Shown here one piece after another: positions 32,319 through 38,965 of a stretch of DNA of 38,965 bases. The notes under the pieces are model-generated. The model saw only the letters and a program-made list of their open reading frames with translations. It did no database searches and was not told where the DNA came from. Numbering within the stretch: the first letter of the stretch is position 1; the number at the start of each line of letters is the position of its first letter. Both the position numbers and the translations under genes were made by a program. The DNA is from an uncultured bacterium. Its GTDB lineage: Bacteria; Actinomycetota; Coriobacteriia; Coriobacteriales; Coriobacteriaceae. The stretch lies in NCBI GenBank assembly GCA_905214615.1, contig CAJMMX010000013.1, forward strand, positions 1 to 38,965. Direction: 5' to 3'.

Positions 32319-32346
32319 TGCCCTAAGCTGATTCGTCCGTATAATA
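32319..32346 (+). promoter_or_regulatory. Promoter of tRNA-Asn
   Basis: TTGCCC (32319-32324), a 16-nt spacer and a perfect TATAAT (32341-32346), 30 nt before the mature tRNA 5' end. Confidence 0.75.
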
Positions 32347-32375
32347 AACTTCGTTGCTTGAGAGCACGCACCTAT

Positions 32376-32450
32376 TCCTCGGTAGCTCAATGGTAGAGCA
32401 CGCGGCTGTTAACCGCGCTGTTGTAGGTTCGAGTCCTACCCGGGGAGCCA
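32376..32450 (+). tRNA. tRNA-Asn (anticodon GTT)
   Basis: A complete cloverleaf. The acceptor stem TCCTCGG/CCGGGGA has one G-T pair. The D arm is 85-99 of this hundred. The anticodon arm CGCGG-CTGTTAA-CCGCG has GTT at 32408-32410. The T arm GTAGG-TTCGAGT-CCTAC is normal, the discriminator is G, and CCA is encoded at 32448-32450. Confidence 0.97.
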
Positions 32451-32456
32451 GGTTGT

Positions 32457-32486
32457 AAAACCCGTCGCTTATGTGGCGGGTTTTTT
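32457..32486 (+). terminator. Intrinsic terminator after tRNA-Asn
   Basis: AAAACCCG (32457-32464) pairs with CGGGTTTT (32477-32484), and the T-run is six long. Confidence 0.85.
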
Positions 32487-32644
32487 CATGCCGCGATCGC
32501 CTGGCGCGAACGTTACCGTATCAACATTTCGTGTCGAGGATGTAATCCCGTGACCCGCCACCTCAACATGGCGCGGTCGTTGTAGAATATTGCAATGATT
32601 GCTCCCACGACATGGTGCCGCGAGCACCAGATAAGGAGATTCTT

Positions 32645-33001
32645 GTGTCTGAGACCATTAACGGCAGCCTGAGCGTCTCGAACGACGTTATTGCCGATAT
32701 TGCCGGTTATGCCGCGATGACGTGCTATGGCGTCGTCGGCATGGCTGAGCAGCTCCAGGGCGCCGAGAGCGTGCGCCTGCTTGCCGGTCAGCGCCTCCGC
32801 AAGGGCGTGCTTGTCTCCGCCGACGAGAACGGCCTTACGGTCGATCTTCACGTCGTGCTCGAGAACGGCGTCAACATGAAGTCCGTCTGCCACAATCTTT
32901 CGAGCTCCGTTGCCTTCACCCTGCAGGAGATCGCCCAGATCGATCCCGCCAGCCTTAAGATCGGCATCCACATCGACGCGCTCAAGAGCCGTCTGAACTA
33001 G
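32645..33001 (+). CDS. Asp23/Gls24-family protein
   Basis: A 118-residue protein. GTG 32645 follows AAGGAG at 7 nt; the ATG at 32612 has no ribosome site. It shows the Asp23 (YloU-type) pattern: GSLSVSNDVIADIAGYAAMT, CYGVVGMAE, then ENGLTVDLHVVLENGVNMKS and a final amphipathic helix with SLKIGIHIDAL. Such proteins are abundant cytoplasmic or membrane-associated envelope-stress factors. Members next to fakA, as here, are common in Gram-positive bacteria. It is the first gene of the fakA-recG-rsmD-coaD run. Confidence 0.9.
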   Translation: MSETINGSLSVSNDVIADIAGYAAMTCYGVVGMAEQLQGAESVRLLAGQRLRKGVLVSADENGLTVDLHVVLENGVNMKSVCHNLSSSVAFTLQEIAQIDPASLKIGIHIDALKSRLN

Positions 33002-33028
33002 CATCCGAAAACGGAGATTCAAATACCC

Positions 33029-34690
33029 ATGATTGCAAAGACCATTCGCACCTGTTTTCCGATCGCTGCGGCTGCCGTTTCCGACAAGGCCGAGGAGATC
33101 AACAAGCTCAACGTCTTCCCCGTGCCCGACGGCGACACCGGTACCAACATGTCGCTCACGCTCGCCTCGGTGACCAAGGAGCTTTCCGCCCTTCCCGCCG
33201 ATGCCGATATGGAGGCCATCGCCGGCGCCATCACCCACGGCTCCCTGATGGGCGCTCGCGGCAACTCCGGCGTCATCACCTCGCAGATTCTGCGCGGCGT
33301 GGCCGAGGGTCTCGTCTCCGCCGATGAGCCTATCACGTCCGCCAACATCGCCTTCGCCTTCCGCCGCGCCGTCAAGGTCGCCTTCCAGGCTGTCCGTAAG
33401 CCCATCGAGGGCACGATTCTCACGGTCCTGCGAGATGTTTCGACCAAGGCCGACGAGTGCGAAAAGAAGAAGTTCTCGGCCGAGGACGCGCTCGATGCCA
33501 TCGTCGTCGAGGCCTACCAGTCCGTCGCCCGCACGCCCGACCTGCTGCCCGTTCTGAAGGAGAACGGCGTGGTCGACTCCGGCGCCTTTGGCTTTGCCAT
33601 CTTCCTCGAGAACTTCGTAGCTGCCGCTCTTGGCCGCAGCACCGTTGTCGAGTATTTCTCCGCTACGTTTGACTCCGCCGGCTCTGCCCGTGATGCCGCT
33701 CTTGGCCGCGTTGAGATCGAGGCTAACGACGACTGGGAGGGCTCGGAATTCCGTTACTGCAATGAGTTCCTGTTTAAGGCCGACGCCCCGTTTGACGAGG
33801 ACGAGTGCCTTAAGTTCCTGGGTTCCATGGGCGACTGTGAGCTGCTCGTGGGCGCATATCCCGACTACAAGATCCACGTGCACTCCAACACCCCGAACCT
33901 GGTGCTCGAGCACATGCTGCAGCTTGGCCAGATCTACGAGGTCTTTATCCACAACATGGAGATGGAGGCCCACGACCGTACCGCCAAGATCCACGAGGAC
34001 CAGGAGAAGGCCGCCGAGCCCGCGAAGGCCCTGGGCTTTGTCGCCGTTGCCGCCGGTTCCGGCGAGGCAGACATCCTCAAGTCCCTCGGCGTTGACGTGA
34101 TCGTGTCGGGTGGTCAGACTATGAACCCCTCGACTGCAGATCTGCTGGGCGCCGTTGACCAGGTCAACGCGACCTCGGTCATCATCCTGCCCAATAACGG
34201 TAACATCCGTATGGCTGCCGAGGCCGCTGCCTCCGCCTGCACCGACAAGAAGGTCGCCGTCGTTCCCACCAAGACCGTCCCGCAGGCCTTCTCCGCGCTG
34301 TTCGCGGTCCTGCCCGATTCCGAGCTCGAGGATGCCGTCGCCGCTATGGTCGACGCCATCAGCGAGGTCCGCGATGGCGAGGTCACCCGTGCCGTGCGCG
34401 ATTCCAGCGCCTCCGACGGCTCGCCGATTCACTCCGGTGACGTCATGGGTATCATTGCCGGTTCCATTGACGTGGTCGGCTCCGATGTGAAGCAGGTCAC
34501 GCTCGATTGCATCAACCGCATGCAGGAGGAAGAGGAGGGTGACGCGCTGACGATTCTGGCCGGCGAGGAGCTGTCCGATGAAGCCTTCCAGGAGATCGTC
34601 GACGCCATTGAGGAGGCTCAGCCCGATTTGGAGGTCGACGCCCATCGTGGCGAGCAGCCGCTCTATCCCGTGATCTTCTCGATCGAGTAG
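33029..34690 (+). CDS. fakA: Fatty acid kinase catalytic subunit FakA (DAK2/DhaL-like)
   Basis: A 553-residue protein. The N-terminal DhaL-type ATP-binding domain contains NKLNVFPVPDGDTGTNMSLT (26-45), with the Asp residues that hold Mg-ATP, and HGSLMGARGNSGVITSQ (70-86). A central region has VVDSGAFGFAIFLEN. The C-terminal domain (GGQTMNPSTADLL, VIILPNNGNIRMAAE) is that of the DAK phosphatase-like family. FakA phosphorylates fatty acids held by FakB (DegV) for membrane lipid synthesis. No fakB gene is in the window. The ATG lies 27 nt after the Asp23-type gene. Confidence 0.9.
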   Translation: MIAKTIRTCFPIAAAAVSDKAEEINKLNVFPVPDGDTGTNMSLTLASVTKELSALPADADMEAIAGAITHGSLMGARGNSGVITSQILRGVAEGLVSADEPITSANIAFAFRRAVKVAFQAVRKPIEGTILTVLRDVSTKADECEKKKFSAEDALDAIVVEAYQSVARTPDLLPVLKENGVVDSGAFGFAIFLENFVAAALGRSTVVEYFSATFDSAGSARDAALGRVEIEANDDWEGSEFRYCNEFLFKADAPFDEDECLKFLGSMGDCELLVGAYPDYKIHVHSNTPNLVLEHMLQLGQIYEVFIHNMEMEAHDRTAKIHEDQEKAAEPAKALGFVAVAAGSGEADILKSLGVDVIVSGGQTMNPSTADLLGAVDQVNATSVIILPNNGNIRMAAEAAASACTDKKVAVVPTKTVPQAFSALFAVLPDSELEDAVAAMVDAISEVRDGEVTRAVRDSSASDGSPIHSGDVMGIIAGSIDVVGSDVKQVTLDCINRMQEEEEGDALTILAGEELSDEAFQEIVDAIEEAQPDLEVDAHRGEQPLYPVIFSIE

Positions 34691-34700
34691 GCAACTGCCC

Positions 34701-36878
34701 ATGTCCGAGCTGTGCTCCGTGCCGCGCGTCTCGGAGCGCTTTGCCCAGAGCAATGCGCTCGACGAGGATATCGCGCGACTCAAATATGTTTCGGGTAAAC
34801 GTGAGGAGGCCCTTCGCCGTCTGGGTATTCGGACGGTGGGGGACCTCCTTCTCCATATCCCTCATCGATACCTCGACTTTACGCGCTCCTGGTCCATCGA
34901 GATGGCGCCCATTGGTACCGTGTGCACCATCATCGCCACGGTCGACCGTATCGTTCAAAAGAAGCCGCGTCCGCGCATGCAGGTGACCGAGGTCTCACTC
35001 GTTGATGAGACGGGCGTGCTGCAGGTCGCCTTTTTCCGTCAGCCTTGGATTGCCCAGCAGCTTAAGCAGGGCGACCGCCTGGCCGTGATGGGCAAGGTTG
35101 AGTTTGCCTACGGTTTTAAGCAGATGGCCTCGCCGCACTTTGAAAAGCTCGATGAGGGGCGTGCTGCGGGCACCATTTTGCCGGTCCATTATGTGAGTGA
35201 CGGCGTGAGCCAGGCATGGATGCGCCGCATCGTAAGAGGTGCGCTCGAGGTCGTCGGCAATCCCTTCGACCCGATTCCCGCACGCTTGCGCGTTAAACGT
35301 CGCCTGATGAGCAATGCCCGTGCGCTTCGATCGATCCACTTTCCTTCGAGCATGGCTGAGCGCGATATCGCGCGCGCACGGCTTGCCTACGAGGAGTGCC
35401 TCTACCTGCAGCTGGCGCTGCGCCTGCGCAACGACGGCGGCCTGGTCGATGTGGTGCCCTATGCCCACGCCGCGGGCGAGCACCTGGCCGCGCTTAAGCA
35501 GGCCCTGCCGTTTTCGCTGAGCGACGAGCAGGAGGCCGCGTTCCAAGATATCCTGCGCGATATGTGCGATGGCGGGCGCGTGATGAACCGCCTGCTGCTG
35601 GGCGATGTCGGTACCGGCAAGACCGCTGTTGCCGCCTGCGCGCTGGCTGTGGCTGCCGATAGCGGCACGCAGGCCTGCGTTATGGCGCCCACGGGCGTGC
35701 TGGCGCGTCAATATGCCGATAAGACCGGCCCCTTGCTTTCGCAGGCTGGCATGACCTGGGCGCTCCTGACGGGCGCCACGCCGGCGGCCGAGCGCGAGCG
35801 GATCCATGCGCAGCTGGAATCGGGCGAGCTCGATGTCCTCTTTGGCACCCACGCGGTGCTTTCGGATAACGTTGCGTTCAAGCATCTGTCGCTCGTGGTC
35901 ATCGATGAGCAGCACCGGTTTGGCGTCGGCCAACGCAACGCCCTGCGTGCGAAGGGCCCTGGTGCCGATCTGCTCGTTATGACGGCAACGCCCATCCCAC
36001 GTACGCTGGCGCTTTCGGTCTACGGCGATCTGGACACGAGCATCATCCGCCATCGGCCCGTCCCTGGCGCTGGCGTGATGACACGCGTGCTTACCGAGTC
36101 GAGCCGCGACCTTGCCTATGGCGCCATCCGCGAGGCGCATGAAAAGGGTCAGCAGGCCTACGTGATTTGCCCGCTCGTGGAGCCGAGTGACTCGGTCGAT
36201 GAGCTGGAAGACGTGCCCGGTATTGCCCGCGACGATGAGGGCCGCGTGACGGTTCCCGTGCCGCTGCACGATACGGCGACCGAGCTCGATCGCCTGCGTC
36301 TGGCGTTGCCGGGCCTTGCCATCGAGCGCCTTCACGGCCGTATGCCAGCGGGGGAGAAGGACCAGGTTATCGATGCCTTCAAGCGCGGCGAGATCGACGT
36401 GCTCGTCTCGACTACGGTGGTCGAGGTGGGCGTCGACGTGCCCAACGCCACCGTCATGGTCATCGAGAACGGTGAGCGCTTTGGCTTGGCGGCCCTGCAC
36501 CAGCTGCGCGGCCGCGTGGGCCGCGGCAGCGTGTCGGGCACCTGCCTGGTCATGACGCACTCCAAGGGCAACGGCGGCGCTTCGGCGGCGCAAGAGCGTC
36601 TCCAGTCGCTCGAAAAGACCTCGGACGGCTTTACGCTCGCCCAGATGGACCTTCGTCTGCGCCACGAGGGCGAAATCCTGGGGTACCGCCAGCATGGCGG
36701 TGTGACTCTGCGCTTTGTCGACCTGGATGCCGACGAGGAGCTGATCGAGTGGGCCCATTTGGACGCGGTCGAGCTCTTGCGGTATGCTTGCAACCTTGAC
36801 TCCGTGGCGACGCGCCCCCTGCGCGATGCGGTCGCCATGCGATATCGACACATTTTTAAGGAGGTCAGCGGAGGATGA
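34701..36878 (+). CDS. recG: ATP-dependent DNA helicase RecG
   Basis: A 725-residue superfamily 2 helicase that remodels stalled forks and recombination junctions. The N-terminal wedge/OB domain includes LGIRTVGDLLLHIPHRYLDF and GVLQVAFF. Helicase motifs are Walker A GDVGTGKT (301-308), DEQH (402-405, VVIDEQHRFG), TATPIPRT, and in the second lobe STTVVEVGVDVPNA and the QLRGRVGRG motif. The TLAQMDLRLRHEGEILG segment near the C-terminus is the RecG-specific TRG region. It overlaps rsmD by 4 nt (ATGA). Confidence 0.96.
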   Translation: MSELCSVPRVSERFAQSNALDEDIARLKYVSGKREEALRRLGIRTVGDLLLHIPHRYLDFTRSWSIEMAPIGTVCTIIATVDRIVQKKPRPRMQVTEVSLVDETGVLQVAFFRQPWIAQQLKQGDRLAVMGKVEFAYGFKQMASPHFEKLDEGRAAGTILPVHYVSDGVSQAWMRRIVRGALEVVGNPFDPIPARLRVKRRLMSNARALRSIHFPSSMAERDIARARLAYEECLYLQLALRLRNDGGLVDVVPYAHAAGEHLAALKQALPFSLSDEQEAAFQDILRDMCDGGRVMNRLLLGDVGTGKTAVAACALAVAADSGTQACVMAPTGVLARQYADKTGPLLSQAGMTWALLTGATPAAERERIHAQLESGELDVLFGTHAVLSDNVAFKHLSLVVIDEQHRFGVGQRNALRAKGPGADLLVMTATPIPRTLALSVYGDLDTSIIRHRPVPGAGVMTRVLTESSRDLAYGAIREAHEKGQQAYVICPLVEPSDSVDELEDVPGIARDDEGRVTVPVPLHDTATELDRLRLALPGLAIERLHGRMPAGEKDQVIDAFKRGEIDVLVSTTVVEVGVDVPNATVMVIENGERFGLAALHQLRGRVGRGSVSGTCLVMTHSKGNGGASAAQERLQSLEKTSDGFTLAQMDLRLRHEGEILGYRQHGGVTLRFVDLDADEELIEWAHLDAVELLRYACNLDSVATRPLRDAVAMRYRHIFKEVSGG

Positions 36879-37531
36879 GAATCATCGGCGGCGAATGGCG
36901 CGGTCGTAAGATCGAGGAGCCCCGTGGTCGCGATGTCACCCGCCCCACGACCGATCGCGTGCGCGAGGCATGCGCATCTATGGTCATGTCGGCATTCGAC
37001 TTCGATCTGGACGAGGTCCGCGTGCTGGACGCTTTTGGCGGCTCCGGTGCCTTAGGGTTAGAGATGCTCTCACGTGGTGCCCGCTCACTCACGACGTTCG
37101 AGGTCGATCGGAATGCCGCGCGGCTCATTACCAAGAATATCGAGTCGCTCTGCCGTGACCGTGCGCGTTGGCGCGTGGTAACGGGCGACATGCTGGCGAG
37201 CGCCTCGCGCGGTCGTGTGCCGGGCGGCCCCTTTGATCTGGTCCTGCTCGACCCGCCCTATGCTTTTGGTGCCGAGCCGGTCGAGATACTGCTGCAGAAC
37301 CTGGCTCAGCAGGGCCTGCTTGCACCTGGCGCTTATGCCCTGTTTGAGCATGCCGCCGCCGATGCGGGCGCGCATCCGGCAGGCTTTGAGATCGTGCGCG
37401 AGAAGCGCTACGGCATTACCTCGGTCGACCTGCTTCGTTGGGTCGGCGATGACGATAGTGAGGAAGATTGCGCCGGCACCGATGCTTACAACAACGATGC
37501 CATGACGGTTCAGGAGAACGCCCATGAGTGA
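36875..37531 (+). CDS. rsmD: 16S rRNA (guanine966-N2)-methyltransferase RsmD
   Basis: A 218-residue SAM-dependent methyltransferase acting on 16S rRNA G966. It opens MRIIGGEWRGRKIEEP, the family's first strand, followed by TRPTTDRVREA. The SAM loop is DAFGGSGALGLEMLSRGA (52-69), and the catalytic motif is DPPY (126-129). The last 25 residues (acidic, Asn/Asp-rich) are a non-conserved extension. The gene lies between recG and coaD with overlaps on both sides. Confidence 0.95.
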   Translation: MRIIGGEWRGRKIEEPRGRDVTRPTTDRVREACASMVMSAFDFDLDEVRVLDAFGGSGALGLEMLSRGARSLTTFEVDRNAARLITKNIESLCRDRARWRVVTGDMLASASRGRVPGGPFDLVLLDPPYAFGAEPVEILLQNLAQQGLLAPGAYALFEHAAADAGAHPAGFEIVREKRYGITSVDLLRWVGDDDSEEDCAGTDAYNNDAMTVQENAHE

Positions 37532-38021
37532 CACCATCAACCGCGTGATCGTCCCGGGCACCTTCGATCCCATCACGTTTGGCCATATCGACGTCATCCG
37601 CCGCGCCCGCCGCATCTTTCCCAGCGTGATCGTCGCTGTCGCCGAGTCGCAGGGTAAAAACGGTGTGGGCACCACGTTTATGCTCGATGAGCGCGTGGCG
37701 CTGGCTCGCGAGGCGCTCGGTGATATCGACGGCGTCGAGGTCCTGCCCTTTACCGGCCTCTTGGTCGACTTCGCTCGCGAGCAGGGGGCGGGGGCCGTGG
37801 TCAAGGGCCTGCGCGCCATGACCGACTTTGAGTACGAGCTGCAGCAGGCAGACCTCAACTATCGCTTGGATAACGAGTTGGAGTCCATCTTTGTCATGAG
37901 TGCGCCGCAGTACGGCTATATCTCGAGTTCGGTCGTTCGCCAGATCGCCTCGCTCGGCAGCGATGTATCGACGTTTGTCCCGCCCAACGTGGTCGAAGCG
38001 CTCAGACACCGCTTTTCGTGA
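37524..38021 (+). CDS. coaD: Phosphopantetheine adenylyltransferase
   Basis: A 165-residue hexameric enzyme catalysing the fourth step of CoA synthesis (4'-phosphopantetheine plus ATP). Motifs are PGTFDPITFGH (11-21, with the TxGH site), LLVDFAREQGAGAVVKGLRA with the pantetheine-binding region, DFEYELQQADLN, and ISSSVVRQIASLG, the equivalent of the ISSTxVR ATP loop. It overlaps rsmD by 8 nt; the rsmD-coaD pair is very widespread. Confidence 0.96.
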   Translation: MSDTINRVIVPGTFDPITFGHIDVIRRARRIFPSVIVAVAESQGKNGVGTTFMLDERVALAREALGDIDGVEVLPFTGLLVDFAREQGAGAVVKGLRAMTDFEYELQQADLNYRLDNELESIFVMSAPQYGYISSSVVRQIASLGSDVSTFVPPNVVEALRHRFS

Positions 38022-38044
38022 CGTTTTTTATTGCCTGGTGGCAT

Positions 38045-38054
38045 GTGGTAAACT
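38045..38054 (+). promoter_or_regulatory. Possible extended -10 promoter before the DivIVA-like gene
   Basis: GTGGTAAACT contains TGGTAAACT, an extended -10 (TGnTAAACT). No good -35 is seen; TTTTAT lies 17-18 nt upstream. It would give a leader of about 30 nt. Confidence 0.35.
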
Positions 38055-38089
38055 AGCACGATGATATGTTACCTATGAAAGGAGACTGG

Positions 38090-38587
38090 ATGCCGGGCGA
38101 GAATTTTCCTGGCGATAGGATCGTCAGCTTGGTCGATGAGCTCGAAGGGCTGATCGAGGAAGCCAAGCCGCCTTTCGGCAAGAACGCTCAGTTCAAGGTC
38201 ATCGACGCCGACGTGTTCTTCAACATCCTCGACGAGATCCGCATGAGCTATCCCGAGGAGTGGCAGAAGTCTCGCCGTATCCTTAAGGAGCGCGAGGAGC
38301 TTATGGCTTCCGCCGCCGCTCAGGCCGATTCCATCATCGCCGACGCTCAGCAGCAGGCCCTCACCATTGCCGGTGAGCAGGAGATCGTCCGCTTAGCGCA
38401 GCAGCAGGCCGACGACATCCGTGATCGTGCCCAGCAGTACGAGCGCGAGACGCGTTATGCTGCCGAGGACTACGCAGAGCAGGTCTTTACGCACCTGGAG
38501 GAGAACCTTAAGAGCCTGACCGGCACCGTTACCCGTTGCCGTCAGCAGCTTAACGAGGGTGCCGCCCAACAGAATGGTCAGTGGTAA
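38090..38587 (+). CDS. DivIVA/SepIVA-like coiled-coil protein
   Basis: A 165-residue protein. ATG 38090 follows AAAGGAG; an ATG at 38066 sits ahead of that site. The N-terminal part (DRIVSLVDELEGLIEEAKP, KVIDADVFFNILDEIRMSYP) is followed by a long Glu/Gln/Ala-rich coiled coil (about 60-150). The arrangement resembles the short DivIVA-related proteins of actinobacteria (SepIVA/Wag31-like), or an ATP synthase B-like helix. Such proteins mark division or growth sites. Its position between coaD and the DUF177 gene is conserved in many actinobacteria. Function is inferred. Confidence 0.7.
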   Translation: MPGENFPGDRIVSLVDELEGLIEEAKPPFGKNAQFKVIDADVFFNILDEIRMSYPEEWQKSRRILKEREELMASAAAQADSIIADAQQQALTIAGEQEIVRLAQQQADDIRDRAQQYERETRYAAEDYAEQVFTHLEENLKSLTGTVTRCRQQLNEGAAQQNGQW

Positions 38588-38965
38588 TGGCTGAGTTCCC
38601 GAGCGTTACCGTCGATCTTTCCGAACAGCTCGAGTTTCCTGGAGATTCGTATCCGCTGACCGGTAAGGTCGATGTCGCCACCTACACGGTGGGCGAGAAG
38701 GAGTACCAGCTTCAGGACGGCATCGACTACGACGTTGTCTTTACCAATGCCGGTACCGGTGTCTTGCTCACGGGCATGGTCCGCGCGCACGCCACCGGCG
38801 AGTGCGACCGTTGCCTGGAGCCCGCCTCGTTTGATATCGCCGGCGAGATCGAGGAGTTCTACCTCTTTGAGGAGCCCGAGGATCCCGAGGCCTACGAGGA
38901 CGGCTACGAGCTCCTGGGTGAGGACCGCATCGTCGATCTGGGTGAGCCCATCAATGACGCGGTCG
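38587..38965 (+). CDS. DUF177 (YceD) family protein, cut by window end
   Basis: ATG 38587 overlaps the previous TAA by one base (TAATG), so the genes are coupled. The visible 126 codons begin MAEFPSVTVDLSEQLEFPG. They include ATGECDRCLEPASF, the CxRCL signature of the DUF177/YceD family, followed by an acidic stretch (EEPEDPEAYEDGYELLGED) and IVDLGEPIND near the end. Family members usually precede rpmF and are linked to 50S assembly or rRNA. The stop is beyond the window. Confidence 0.88.
   Translation, partial: MAEFPSVTVDLSEQLEFPGDSYPLTGKVDVATYTVGEKEYQLQDGIDYDVVFTNAGTGVLLTGMVRAHATGECDRCLEPASFDIAGEIEEFYLFEEPEDPEAYEDGYELLGEDRIVDLGEPINDAV

Noticed and set aside
1..38965. CRISPR arrays, rRNA genes, transposases and prophage genes
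   Set aside because: No regularly spaced repeats, rRNA-like stretches, transposase motifs (DDE) or phage structural genes were seen.

Overview
The window reads as two bacterial genomes joined end to end. Bases 1 to about 9,852 look like a low-G+C-phylum gut anaerobe of the Faecalibacterium/Oscillospiraceae kind. The evidence is strong AGGAGG-type ribosome sites, clear TTGxxx/TATAAT promoters, a LytTR/GHKL two-component pair, a DUF6110-type protein beside a P-type ATPase, and MgtE. Bases from about 9,880 to the end look like a Coriobacteriia genome, most probably Collinsella. The evidence is a dense, G+C-rich plus-strand housekeeping block with GTG and TTG starts and many overlapping genes. 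Both taxon names are inferred from gene content and style, not from any search. At the seam a SIR2-family gene begins without its N-terminal nucleotide-binding region, directly after the stop codon of an unrelated lipoprotein. A chimeric contig or a very recent insertion is therefore likely.

Left part (1-9852). A 5'-truncated membrane 4Fe-4S protein (+) converges on a P1B-type metal ATPase (-). The ATPase is preceded by a small DUF6110-like membrane protein, with a terminator between the two. Next come mgtE (-) and a LytTR response regulator/GHKL sensor kinase pair (-). Divergent from that pair is a two-gene operon: a stand-alone receiver-like protein that has lost the phosphorylation Asp and conserved Lys, and a 700-residue lipoprotein. 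A 20-bp-period direct repeat lies just upstream of this operon's promoter and is a good candidate LytTR binding site.

Accessory stretch (about 9,880-15,900). This holds the truncated SIR2-family gene, a gene-poor stretch with inverted repeats, and a small operon that resembles a toxin-antitoxin-chaperone module. The operon consists of a palindromic operator candidate, a 57-codon ORF that could be a HigB remnant, an XRE antitoxin-like regulator and a SecB-like chaperone. After it come an epimerase-like pseudogene with a stop and a frameshift, a divergent Cys/Met-type PLP protein, a 160-nt imperfect palindrome and a ModE-like winged-helix regulator.

Core block (16,071-38,965). It contains guaB (resembling the IMP dehydrogenase type known from Tritrichomonas) and leuS behind a 119-nt near-perfect hairpin. 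A long run follows: rimP-nusA-infB-rbfA-nrnA-truB-ribF-dnaG, then rpoD, then tRNA-Asn. A second run is asp23-fakA-recG-rsmD-coaD, a DivIVA-like coiled-coil gene and a DUF177 (YceD) gene cut by the window end. These genes serve translation initiation, ribosome maturation, RNA turnover, flavin and CoA cofactor synthesis, replication priming, the primary sigma factor and recombination. The rimP-nusA-infB run has its own strong promoter followed at once by an intrinsic terminator, which suggests attenuation.
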